Assembly (NCBI GenBank): GCA_013298325.1 | Contig: JAAFHJ010000007.1 | Location: forward strand, 1-30,920 | From: Myxococcales bacterium | GTDB lineage: Bacteria; Myxococcota_A; Polyangia; Polyangiales; Polyangiaceae | Length of the DNA stretch: 30,920 nucleotides | Direction: 5' to 3' | Part shown: one piece after another, positions 1 through 6,914 of the stretch | How positions within the stretch are numbered: position 1 is the stretch's first letter | Layout of the letters: each line of letters opens with the position of its first letter | Notes under the pieces: model-generated | The model's database searches: none | What the model was told of the DNA's origin: nothing | The model's input: the letters and a program-made list of their open reading frames with translations, nothing else | Position numbers and translations under genes: made by a program

Positions 1-39
1 GTCGGCGTTGCGGTGCGCGCGTTAAGGCACCTTCTCGTC

Positions 40-312
40 ATGGCCAAGAAGAACAAGAAGAGCGCTCTCGCCCAAGCTGCCACCCGTCGCCTCCAGGCGA
101 TCGGCATGCCGAAGATGGACGAAGAGCAAATCGCCCACCTCATGTTTCACGCGGAAGAGCGTGGTGAGGTCGAGCGCGTCGCCGAAGAAGACGGCGGCTG
201 GGCCTGGCTGATGCCGGTTGACAAGGACGGACATCGCGCCCGTCTCCGGCCGACGCCGAAGATGCTCGAGTCCCTCGAGCGCTTCGCGCACATGGACCAC
301 AACCACGGCTGA
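40..312 (+). CDS. Small basic/acidic protein of unknown function
   Basis: A 90-residue protein I cannot assign to a family. It has a Lys-rich N-terminus (AKKNKKSA), a helical acidic middle (around residues 26-50, with HLMFHAEERGEVERVAEE) and a His-rich end (HMDHNHG). It has no signal peptide or membrane segment, so it is probably cytoplasmic. The ATG at 40 is chosen because the protein reads naturally from it, with a weak purine stretch (TAAGG) 12-16 nt upstream. A GTG at 13 is in frame and the frame stays open to the left edge, so a longer protein starting outside the window cannot be excluded. A good hairpin terminator follows 15 nt after the stop, which supports a real transcript ending here. 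The terminal HxHNH cluster could bind metal, but nothing else supports that. Confidence 0.6.
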   Translation: MAKKNKKSALAQAATRRLQAIGMPKMDEEQIAHLMFHAEERGEVERVAEEDGGWAWLMPVDKDGHRARLRPTPKMLESLERFAHMDHNHG

Positions 313-327
313 TTCCAAGCCGGTTCG

Positions 328-361
328 ACGGGCGGGTCTGCGCACGCAGGCTCGCCCGTTT
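328..361 (+). terminator. Rho-independent terminator of the small gene
   Basis: A 15-bp stem (328-342 with 345-359) that is perfect except for two G-U wobbles, with a very tight loop, ends in a short T run (359-361). It begins 15 nt after the stop codon of the gene ending at 312. The T tract is short, so termination may be partial. Confidence 0.6.
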
Positions 362-509
362 GCGATCGTGCGTGGGCTTCGCGCGCCCCCAGAGCGGCAT
401 TCCTGCCCGCCAAGGACGGCGCGTGCTTTCGCGCCCCGCTGCCGGTTCGCGAAGTCCCCCGCCGTGGCACGACGAGGGACAAACAGTGGCGCGGTGGCGA
501 TCGGGCGGC

Positions 510-1070
510 TCAGGTTTCGACGGAAACCGTGAAGATGCCGCCGATCTTTCCGCTCGGGAGTGTGCCCACAATATAGACGGAGATTGCGCCGACGAGGTTG
601 TTCCCGCTCTTGCGCCCGAGGCGAATGACCTTCGGGTTCTTGAGATTGTTGCGGACGGCGCTCAGCACCTTCGTCATTTGTTGGTGGTAGGCGAAGTTGT
701 CGGCGTCTTCGCCGGCGACCGGCTTGTAACGCCCCGCAAACGTTTCGAAAGCGACCGTCTCTGCGGAAAGGCCGGCGAGCGGCTTGTCGGCCATCGCGTC
801 GCCGTCGGTGACCGCGCCAAACTGGGTTTTCACGTCGGAGGCGGTAAGATAGCCATCGAGCTTCTTTGCCGATTTCACCCAGACAAGCGCATGGTCGCTT
901 TCCGAAAGGAAATAGACATCCTTCGTCGTCTTGGTGATCGCAGCTTCGGCAGCGCTATCACTCTTGGCGGTCAAGTCGTCTTCGGTGGCGACGTCGGCGT
1001 CCGTCTCGGCGGTGCAGGCGACCGAGGGGACCGCGAGGGCGAGGGCGACGAGGAGGGCGATGCGCTTCAT
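510..1070 (-). CDS. Nuclease A inhibitor (NuiA)-like lipoprotein
   Basis: A 186-residue protein whose residues 50-186 match the NuiA family, cytoplasmic inhibitors of the sugar-non-specific nuclease NucA first known from Anabaena. The family signature is clear: a FLSESDH segment (54-60), a VAFETFAGRY segment (106-115), RNNLKNPKVIRLG (140-152), and a C-terminal VYIVGTLPSGKIGGI (165-179) ending in ...VET. Unlike classical NuiA it has a lipoprotein-type signal peptide (residues 1-19, Cys19) and an acidic, low-complexity linker (20-49), so it should be exported and membrane-anchored. The start has a good ribosome-binding site (AGGTAGGG, about 7 nt upstream). No nuclease gene lies nearby. The partner could be an exported endonuclease encoded elsewhere, a foreign nuclease, or none if the fold has been reused. 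Assignment to the fold is strong; inhibitory function is inferred. Confidence 0.85.
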   Translation of the reverse strand: MKRIALLVALALAVPSVACTAETDADVATEDDLTAKSDSAAEAAITKTTKDVYFLSESDHALVWVKSAKKLDGYLTASDVKTQFGAVTDGDAMADKPLAGLSAETVAFETFAGRYKPVAGEDADNFAYHQQMTKVLSAVRNNLKNPKVIRLGRKSGNNLVGAISVYIVGTLPSGKIGGIFTVSVET

Positions 1071-1108
1071 AGGGGTGCCCTACCTGCAGCAACCTTCGTG
1101 CACAAGTG

Positions 1109-1121
1109 CCTACTGTGTAGG
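1109..1121. promoter_or_regulatory. Short inverted repeat upstream of the NuiA-like gene
   Basis: CCTAC-TGT-GTAGG is a 13-bp inverted repeat with perfect 5-bp arms, 39 nt before the start codon of the NuiA-like gene. The location suits an operator, but arms this short can occur by chance. Confidence 0.25.
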
Positions 1122-1166
1122 ATGGCCAAATTTCCTGCGAAATCTGTGTGACGCACCGGGGCATTT

Positions 1167-1186
1167 GCGATCCACCGGTGGATCGC
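1167..1186. promoter_or_regulatory. Perfect 20-bp palindrome in the NuiA-like promoter region
   Basis: GCGATCCACCGGTGGATCGC reads identically on both strands with no spacer. It lies about 100 nt upstream of the NuiA-like start and about 65 nt beyond the gdhA terminator. There is no T run on either side, so it does not look like a terminator. It could be an operator for a dimeric regulator. There is no experimental or family match to name the regulator. Confidence 0.4.
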
Positions 1187-1250
1187 CGCGCCACGTCGTC
1201 GTGCTCGAACGGCGTCGACACGGTGCACGGTAGTCGCCTTCGACTGCCCA

Positions 1251-1286
1251 AAGAGAAAGCCCCGCCGGAAGTTCCGACGGGGCTCT
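1251..1286 (-). terminator. Rho-independent terminator of gdhA
   Basis: Read on the minus strand, a 12-bp GC-rich stem (1258-1269 with 1273-1284, one G-U pair, 3-nt loop) is followed by TTCTCTTT. It lies about 20 nt after the gdhA stop codon, the classic arrangement. Confidence 0.85.
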
Positions 1287-1305
1287 TTCGTTCACAGACC
1301 GCGTT

Positions 1306-2634
1306 TCACGGGAAGATTTCGCGTTCCTTGTAGACCGATTCAATGCGCGAAAGGGCGAGCGCATAGGCGGCGACGCGGAGGTCGGTCTTCTTGCTGCGGG
1401 CGAAGTCGGCGACCTCTTTGTAGGCGCGCTTCATCGCCTTCTCGAGCTTCGCGTCGACCTCTTCTTCCGTCCACGACTCCGAGCGCTTGTTCTGAACCCA
1501 CTCGTAGTAGCTGACGGTGACGCCGCCCGAATTGGCAAGAACATCGGGGAGAATGACGATGCCCTTGTCGAGGAGGATCTTCTCCCCCTCTGGCGTCGTC
1601 GGGCCGTTGGCCCCTTCCGCGATCAGCTTGCAGTCGAGGACGCGTGCCTCTTCTTCGCCGATCTGGTTCTCAAGCGCGCAGGGGGCAAAAATGTCCGACT
1701 TCGTCTTGAAGAACTCTTCGCGGGTGATCGGCTTGCCGCCCGGGTAGCCCTGGATGCTGCCATTCTTGGCAACATGCTCCTGGAGCTTGTGGGCATTGAA
1801 GCCTTCCGGATTGTAGAGGTAGCCGGTGTGATCGCCGACGGCGACCGTCGACACGCCGAGCTTCGCAAGGATCAGCGCCGTGTAGGAGCCGACGTTGCCG
1901 AAGCCCTGGACGGTCATCGTCTTGCCTTCGAGCTCGAAATTGTTCTCTTTTGCCCACTCGATGACGCAGTAGACGAGGCCCTGGGCCGTCGCTTTCGTGC
2001 GGCCGAGGGTGCCGCCGGAGGCGACCGGCTTCCCGGTGACGACGCCCTTGACCGACTGCTTCGCCGAGCTGCCGACCATGTTGGCGTAGGTGTCCATCAT
2101 CCAGGCCATCGTCTGGCTGTTGGTGCCGACGTCCGGTGCCGGGATGTCGTAGTCGGGGCCGATGTTCTCCCCGAGCGCGTGGGTGAAACGGCGCGTGATC
2201 CGCTGCAATTCACCGGAGGAGACCGCCTTCGGGTCGAACTTGATGCCCCCCTTGCCGCCGCCGTAGGGGAGGCGCATGAGCGCGCTCTTCCAGGTCATCA
2301 TCGAGGCGAGCGCCTTCACGTCGTCGAGGGTGACGCTCGGGTGGTAGCGCATCCCGCCCTTGAACGGGCCGAGGAGGTTGTTGTGCTGAACGCGGTAGCC
2401 CTTGAAGAGGCGGACTTCGCCGCTGTCCATCTTCACCGGGAAGTTGATGATCAGCTCGTTCTTCGGCTGCGAGAGGATCGTGCGGACGAAGGGCTCGAGC
2501 GCGAGCACGTCTGCGGCCTTGTCGAGGTACCCCTGGACGACCTTGAAGAAGTCGTATTCCTTCTCCTTTTTGACATCCTTGGCGGCAAGGACCTGCGGGG
2601 CTTCGTTGTCGGACTTCGTCGCGTTCTTCGACAT
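1306..2634 (-). CDS. gdhA: Glutamate dehydrogenase (NAD(P)-dependent, Glu/Leu/Phe/Val family)
   Basis: A 442-residue enzyme that interconverts glutamate and 2-oxoglutarate plus ammonia in the cytoplasm, linking nitrogen and carbon metabolism. The substrate domain has GPFKGGMRYHP (Lys92), TWKSAL (Lys116), the catalytic-lysine loop YGGGKGGIKFDP (Lys128) and PAPDVGTN (Asp168). The Rossmann cofactor domain has GFGNVGS (244-250). The length is normal for the hexameric GluDH family. A 13-residue in-frame extension is possible, but the ATG at 2634 is preferred because family N-termini begin there and an AGGA lies 12 nt upstream. The N-terminal 25 residues are Lys/Glu/Ala-rich and probably disordered. 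The gene is monocistronic, with its own terminator and a long leader holding a hairpin and a palindrome. Cofactor preference (NAD or NADP) cannot be decided from the sequence alone. Confidence 0.96.
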   Translation of the reverse strand: MSKNATKSDNEAPQVLAAKDVKKEKEYDFFKVVQGYLDKAADVLALEPFVRTILSQPKNELIINFPVKMDSGEVRLFKGYRVQHNNLLGPFKGGMRYHPSVTLDDVKALASMMTWKSALMRLPYGGGKGGIKFDPKAVSSGELQRITRRFTHALGENIGPDYDIPAPDVGTNSQTMAWMMDTYANMVGSSAKQSVKGVVTGKPVASGGTLGRTKATAQGLVYCVIEWAKENNFELEGKTMTVQGFGNVGSYTALILAKLGVSTVAVGDHTGYLYNPEGFNAHKLQEHVAKNGSIQGYPGGKPITREEFFKTKSDIFAPCALENQIGEEEARVLDCKLIAEGANGPTTPEGEKILLDKGIVILPDVLANSGGVTVSYYEWVQNKRSESWTEEEVDAKLEKAMKRAYKEVADFARSKKTDLRVAAYALALSRIESVYKEREIFP

Positions 2635-2676
2635 GACTGGCTCGTTTCCTGAAGCGGGCACGGAGGCGCACACACC

Positions 2677-2690
2677 GTTGGTGCACCAAC
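2677..2690. promoter_or_regulatory. Perfect 14-bp palindrome upstream of gdhA
   Basis: GTTGGTGCACCAAC is a perfect palindrome 43 nt upstream of the gdhA start codon, where an operator would overlap the promoter or leader. The regulator is unknown. Confidence 0.35.
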
Positions 2691-2711
2691 CATTTCACCG
2701 GCATTGCCGAC

Positions 2712-2730
2712 GACCTCCGCAAAAGAGGTC
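2712..2730 (-). promoter_or_regulatory. Stem-loop in the gdhA leader region
   Basis: GACCTC and GAGGTC form a 6-bp stem around a 7-nt A-rich loop (plus strand), about 80 nt upstream of gdhA. It could be a leader hairpin or part of an operator; nothing links it to a known element. Confidence 0.2.
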
Positions 2731-2847
2731 AGGGCGGGGACGGGCCGTTACTAAGCGAGACCGGGCCCCTAGGGAAGAGCCCGAGTGCTCGTTCTGTGAG
2801 GAAAAAACCTGACGCAACGCGATAGGATGGGACCGACGCCGACCCCG

Positions 2848-4680
2848 TCACGGGGGCGAGATACGCACCTGGATCGCGTAGAACGCGGCACCGGCGAGCG
2901 CCCGTTGGCTCCCCGGCGCGAGATCGGTCGGCGTCCCATTGAGCGCGACCGGTGCTGCCGACGGCGCCGGAAGTGTGACCGGCTTCCCGTCGAACACGGT
3001 CGCCTTCCGGAGCACGATGCCGCGGGCTGCCGCGTCCGTCAGGGTGTACGTCTCGCCGACGCGGACGTAGGGGCGGAGATCGAGGGTGAGGTCCGGCTTG
3101 GCGACCGTCTGGTTGATAAAGAGGGCGGCTCGCAATTCCCGAAGGTTGAAGCGCGTGCCGAGGATGCGCGTTTCGTCGGCGACCGCAAAGGCGAGCTTGC
3201 TGGACGCGTCGCGGCCAAGCGCTCTCCAGGACGCGAACGTAAGCGGAGCGCCAACCGCCGGAAGGACGGCGTCGTCGAAGTAGGTGCCGGTGTCTGCGCC
3301 GCCGATCACGTAGTAGCGATTCGCGTCCCACTGGTGCTGCTGCGCGGTCATCGGCCAGGCCGCCGTGCGGACGAGGTTTGGCCCGCGCAGCTCGTTTCCG
3401 AATGCGCCGATGTACCCCGAATAGTCGACGAGCGACACGAGCGGTTCCCCCTTGTCGGTTCCGAGGGAAATAAGAAGGTTATCGCGGAGTTCGACCTTGT
3501 CTTGGCGGACGTTCGCGTCGTCGCGGACGCCGATCGAGATGCCGCGATCGGCGCCGGTCGAACCGGCATTTCCGCGGAAAACGCCGAGGTTGCGGGTGAG
3601 CGTGACCGTCTGAACGGCGGTGTCGATCTTGGGATTGACGAGGATTGCTCCGTCCGGCTGATCGAGGAAGCCGTTCCCTTCCAAGGTGATCGTGCCGCCG
3701 GTCGCCGTCGCCTCGACGTCGATCGCGTTCGTGAAATTGCGCGTGAACAGCGAGCCGGTCACCGTAACGGTGCCGACGTTCCCCTCGAGGCGGAGCCCCT
3801 GGCCGTCGTAGGTCGCTGCGTTTGCCGCCGTTCGGACGCCATTTCCGTGCACAATGCATCCGTTAAGGACGGCGTCCCCGGTGCGGACCCACGCGGCACG
3901 GGCGCCCGTGTCGTAGATCTGGACGTCGTCGAGGCGAAGCCCTTTGCCGAAATCGATGCCGTTCGGGCGGGCCGCGCCGATGCGCGGTGCAGCTTCGTTC
4001 ACGATCTTGATTCGCGAAAACGTAATGTATTCCGCCGTACTTGCGGCGATGCCGGGCTGAATGGTCACGTCCAAGCCGGGGAGCGCTTCGACGCGGATCG
4101 GCGCGACCGCCGTCCCTTTCAACGTGACCGCTAGCGGCGGCCCGCCGATAGCCCCGTAGGCCCCTGCCGAAACCCAAATGGTATCGCCCGCTTTGACGCC
4201 GGGGACGCCCCCGTTCAAGATCGCTCCAAGGGCGAACGGCTTCCCCACGCTCCCATCGGCGCCCGGCTGGAACGCGAGGGGCGCGGCATACCAGCACGTC
4301 CCGCAGTCGGCCTTGCCGCACTCACTGACGTCACAGCGGCCGTCGCCGTCGGTCGGCACCGTGCAATCGACGCAATTGGCGACCGTTTCGAACTTGGCCG
4401 CCTCGCACGTTCCGTTGCCGCAGCTGCCACCGGCAGAAACGAGGACCGGGTAGTCGATCGGCTCTTCAATGGTGCCGCCATCGAGGCCGGTCGCGATCGT
4501 GGACGCGTCCCCCGCCGTCGAAACGAGCGTCGGTGCGTGGCCGGGGACGGAGGCTTTCTGCTCCTCAAAATTGCACGCCAAAAACGGGAGCGCGGTCAGC
4601 GGGAAGAGGACGACGGTGCCGAAGGCGATGCCACGGAGGTTCACGGCGCGAAACATACGTGAGAAGCGTCGCCGATGCAT
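2848..4680 (-). CDS. Large secreted lipoprotein with a Cys-rich module and a right-handed beta-helix
   Basis: A protein of about 610 residues. Residues 1-36 look like a lipoprotein signal peptide (RRRF... hydrophobic core ...LPFLAC, Cys36), though Phe at -3 is not canonical. A linker of about 60 residues leads to a Cys-rich module (CGNGTCE...CVDC...GRCDVSECGKADCGTC), the type common in surface proteins of myxobacteria. The rest resembles a parallel beta-helix: DTIWVSAGAYG, then repeated short strands with N/G turns (VTLTRNLGVF, LEGNGFLDQ and similar), as in pectate-lyase-like and carbohydrate-binding proteins. No catalytic residues can be assigned. The start is uncertain. The frame extends to 4824, and an ATG at 4815 has an AGGA at good spacing, but a start there would bury the signal peptide about 45 residues in, so 4680 (or 4656) is preferred. 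A divergent lipoprotein gene lies upstream. Confidence 0.75.
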   Translation of the reverse strand: MHRRRFSRMFRAVNLRGIAFGTVVLFPLTALPFLACNFEEQKASVPGHAPTLVSTAGDASTIATGLDGGTIEEPIDYPVLVSAGGSCGNGTCEAAKFETVANCVDCTVPTDGDGRCDVSECGKADCGTCWYAAPLAFQPGADGSVGKPFALGAILNGGVPGVKAGDTIWVSAGAYGAIGGPPLAVTLKGTAVAPIRVEALPGLDVTIQPGIAASTAEYITFSRIKIVNEAAPRIGAARPNGIDFGKGLRLDDVQIYDTGARAAWVRTGDAVLNGCIVHGNGVRTAANAATYDGQGLRLEGNVGTVTVTGSLFTRNFTNAIDVEATATGGTITLEGNGFLDQPDGAILVNPKIDTAVQTVTLTRNLGVFRGNAGSTGADRGISIGVRDDANVRQDKVELRDNLLISLGTDKGEPLVSLVDYSGYIGAFGNELRGPNLVRTAAWPMTAQQHQWDANRYYVIGGADTGTYFDDAVLPAVGAPLTFASWRALGRDASSKLAFAVADETRILGTRFNLRELRAALFINQTVAKPDLTLDLRPYVRVGETYTLTDAAARGIVLRKATVFDGKPVTLPAPSAAPVALNGTPTDLAPGSQRALAGAAFYAIQVRISPP

Positions 4681-4874
4681 GGGATCCCGGGAGCCTTGCG
4701 ACAAAATCGAGCGAAGAGCGGCGCCGAGCGGAGACTCAGCGAAACCGTTGGCGCCCCTCTTTCTGAACGCGCCCCCTCGGCGATTCGCAAGATCCTGCTT
4801 GAGCATGGATCTCATTTGTCCCATCCTATGGACCGCCGTTGATCCAATGCGAGCGAAACCGGGCGCCCGCGACC

Positions 4875-4891
4875 TCGGGAAATCTTCCCGA
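4875..4891. promoter_or_regulatory. 17-bp inverted repeat between divergent lipoprotein genes
   Basis: TCGGGAA-ATC-TTCCCGA has perfect 7-bp arms around a 3-nt centre. It sits in the middle of the divergent region, with no T run after it. The position and symmetry suit an operator that could serve both genes. Confidence 0.4.
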
Positions 4892-5002
4892 AATTCTCGC
4901 CGGTCCGTCGATTCAGGATGGACTGACGTTTGCTAGAGCATCGATAGCCCGTCCTGGACTTCCTGTTTCGCCTCACCTTGGCGCGCCTCGGCCACCGACC
5001 CT

Positions 5003-5009
5003 GAAGGAG
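5003..5009 (+). promoter_or_regulatory. Ribosome-binding site fixing the start at 5018
   Basis: GAAGGAG lies 8 nt before the ATG at 5018, the strongest Shine-Dalgarno sequence in this part of the window. It settles the start codon of the lipoprotein gene. Confidence 0.8.
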
Positions 5010-5017
5010 CCTTCCCC

Positions 5018-6820
5018 ATGATTCGTCGTCTCACTGCGCTCTCGCTTCTCGCTCTCCCCCTCGCGGTCGCCTGCTCGCAGGACACCCGCTCGATTGCGCC
5101 GGACACCGACCGCGTGGAAGCGACCCTCAAGGCCGACACTGTCGTCGCGAGCCGCGCCGAAGCGCTTGCCGCCGTCGTTGGCCCGTCGTCGGTTCAGTTC
5201 CCGGCAAGCGCCGAAATCGTTCGCAAGCTCAAGACCGGCACCGTCATGGTCGGTGAGCCGGCCGCTGCCAACGGCGCCTTCCTCGCGACGAACCCCGACG
5301 GCTTCCTCCGCAAGGTCGTCTCCGTTAAGGTGAACGGCAACATCGCCACCGTCGAGACGGTTCAGGCACGCATCGACGAAGGCTTCGAGCACTTCGTCAT
5401 GAGCGTCACTGGCGCAACGCCGAACTTCAACCCGGGTGGCGGCGCAATCGCGACCAAGGGCGGCGGCGGCGGTGCACCCCCGGCTGGCGGCGGTGCAGAC
5501 CCCGCAGCGGGCGCGGGCGGCGCAGACCCGGTCGTCGATCCGGTCCAGGTCGACCCGGCCGGTGACGACCAGGCGCTCGACGGCGCCGAGGGGCAAGAAG
5601 CCCCCGCGGTCAACGAGGACCCCGTTGCAGCTCCCGATGGCGTCGGCAAGGACGACGGCTCCCAGCCGCCCGCCGCCGATGCGCCGAAAGATGAGTCGAA
5701 GGCCTCTTACGACGGCCCGACGCCCCCCGGCGCCGGCAACCTCTTCGACTGGCGCATCCAGAACAAGCAAATCTACAAGAAGAGCTTCGGCGCCGGGAAC
5801 GCGAACGGCGGCGCGGTCGGCGACGTTGCAATCCAGGTCAAGCACGCCTGGGCAACGGCCAGCTACAAGGTCGACACCAAGTTCGACTACACCGGAAGCG
5901 TCTGGAAGGGGCAGATCGGCACGAAGTACGTCGACGCCTCGCTCAACGCCCGCCTTGACGGCTCCGTCGGTGCGGTCCTTCAGGCCGACGTGAACCTCGA
6001 AGCCTCGGCCAACGGCGAGGCACACGCCGAATTCGGCAAGGATGGCGAGGCGGGCCAGACCGTCTACGAGTCGGACACCGTCCCGCTCGCCGGTTTCCAC
6101 CTCCCGATCCTTGGGAATATCGTTCCGAAGGCGAAGCTTGAGATCAGGCTCGTCTGCAACGGCGACGCTTCGGGCACCGCGACCGGCTACGTCGGCTTCT
6201 CGGGCCAGGGCTTCGCGGAACTCGGCCTCAAGTACTCGAACGACCAGTTCTCCTCGCGCATCGGCAAGGGCTTCAACCTCACGCCCTACTACCAGTTCGA
6301 CGCGAAGGGGCGCTTCGACGGCCGCTGCGACCTCGTCTCGACGGTCCGCACCTCCCTCTGGGGCGGCACCTACGGCAACGTCGACATCAACGGCTTCGCC
6401 GAAGCCCACGCCAACGCCAGCACCTCGGGCGGCGCCGGCAAGACGACCGATTCCCAGGTCTGTGGCGCCTTCCAGGCGGGCCTCAAGGGCACGGCCGACG
6501 CCCGCCTCGGCGTCTCCCTCCCGATCGTTGGCGACAAGACGCTCCTCGACAAGCACTTCGAGCTCTTCGACATTAAGATGAGCAAGAGCGGCAAGTCCTG
6601 CGGCGACACCGCCACCCCGAGCCCCTGCCAGGACAACGGCAAGGCGAAGGCGGACGGCTACTACTGCGGCCAGACCTCCAGCGGCACCAGCTTCGTCTTC
6701 CAGTGCACGAGCGGCACCCGCAAGGCGCTCCTCCAGTGCGCCTCGAGCAAGAGCTGCACCGCCGGCGCCTCCGGCACTGGCAAGGACCTCCTCGAGGCCC
6801 GCACGAACCTCTGCAAGTGA
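5018..6820 (+). CDS. Secreted lipoprotein with low-complexity hinge and C-terminal Cys-rich module, function unknown
   Basis: A 600-residue protein. Residues 1-19 form a lipoprotein signal (LPLAVAC, Cys19). Residues 65-130 form a compact domain with a GFLRKVVSV...VETVQARI pattern, seen in other exported bacterial proteins. Residues 138-240 are a Gly/Pro/Ala/Asp-rich hinge with imperfect GGGA/ADP repeats. Residues 241-520 are probably beta-rich, with alternating polar and aromatic residues (WKGQIGTKYVDASLNARLDGS and similar) and only a few cysteines. Residues 535-600 hold six or so cysteines in a CQ...DGYYCG...FQC...LQC...SC...LC pattern, found at the ends of many myxobacterial surface proteins. 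The codon use is very C-rich at third positions, suggesting high expression. Ribosome-binding site and terminator are both strong. Function is unknown; a surface or outer-membrane structural or binding role is the most that can be inferred. Confidence 0.85.
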   Translation: MIRRLTALSLLALPLAVACSQDTRSIAPDTDRVEATLKADTVVASRAEALAAVVGPSSVQFPASAEIVRKLKTGTVMVGEPAAANGAFLATNPDGFLRKVVSVKVNGNIATVETVQARIDEGFEHFVMSVTGATPNFNPGGGAIATKGGGGGAPPAGGGADPAAGAGGADPVVDPVQVDPAGDDQALDGAEGQEAPAVNEDPVAAPDGVGKDDGSQPPAADAPKDESKASYDGPTPPGAGNLFDWRIQNKQIYKKSFGAGNANGGAVGDVAIQVKHAWATASYKVDTKFDYTGSVWKGQIGTKYVDASLNARLDGSVGAVLQADVNLEASANGEAHAEFGKDGEAGQTVYESDTVPLAGFHLPILGNIVPKAKLEIRLVCNGDASGTATGYVGFSGQGFAELGLKYSNDQFSSRIGKGFNLTPYYQFDAKGRFDGRCDLVSTVRTSLWGGTYGNVDINGFAEAHANASTSGGAGKTTDSQVCGAFQAGLKGTADARLGVSLPIVGDKTLLDKHFELFDIKMSKSGKSCGDTATPSPCQDNGKAKADGYYCGQTSSGTSFVFQCTSGTRKALLQCASSKSCTAGASGTGKDLLEARTNLCK

Positions 6821-6828
6821 CTCCACGA

Positions 6829-6862
6829 AAAGAGCGAAGTGATTTCGGTCACTTCGCTCTTT
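6829..6862 (-). terminator. Terminator for the minus-strand gene ending at 6915
   Basis: A perfect 14-bp stem (6829-6842 with 6849-6862) with a 6-nt loop. Read on the minus strand it ends in ...GCTCTTTTCG, a short T run. On the plus strand it also gives a stem ending in TTT, so it may act in both directions. Confidence 0.75.
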
Positions 6863-6866
6863 CGAC

Positions 6867-6901
6867 AACCGCCGCCTCCTTCGGGAGCACGGCGGTTTTT
6901 T
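6867..6901 (+). terminator. Rho-independent terminator of the lipoprotein gene ending at 6820
   Basis: AACCGCCG pairs with CGGCGGTT (6867-6874, 6890-6897) around an inner CTCC-TTCG-GGAG hairpin with a stable UUCG tetraloop. Six T residues follow. This is a textbook intrinsic terminator about 45 nt after the stop codon. Confidence 0.9.
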
Positions 6902-6914
6902 CGTGGCACGCCAA

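Larger units (their letters stand above)
4681..5017. other. Divergent intergenic region between two lipoprotein genes
   Basis: These 337 nt separate the starts of two divergently transcribed lipoprotein genes and must hold both promoters. I could not pick convincing -35/-10 boxes. The clear elements are a 17-bp inverted repeat at 4875-4891 and a ribosome-binding site at 5003-5009. No tRNA or small gene is evident. Confidence 0.5.

Noticed and set aside
360..1151. Plus-strand open frame of 263 codons over the NuiA-like gene
   Set aside because: The minus strand carries a clear NuiA-family protein with signal peptide and Shine-Dalgarno. The plus frame is its shadow.
2850..2870. CCCCG-TGA-CGGGG hairpin at the end of the beta-helix lipoprotein gene
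   Set aside because: It lies at the stop codon, and the only T run (about 2803-2808) is 40 nt further on, so it is not a credible terminator.
5455..5530. Repeated GGCGGCGGTGCA-type units
   Set aside because: They are inside the coding hinge of the lipoprotein and encode Gly/Ala/Asp repeats. They are not a CRISPR or intergenic repeat array.
4973..6868. Minus-strand open frame of 631 codons opposite the lipoprotein gene
   Set aside because: It lies entirely over a gene with signal peptide, ribosome-binding site and terminator. Its sequence is the low-complexity A/V/G/R/L/D/E product expected from antisense of GC-rich codons.
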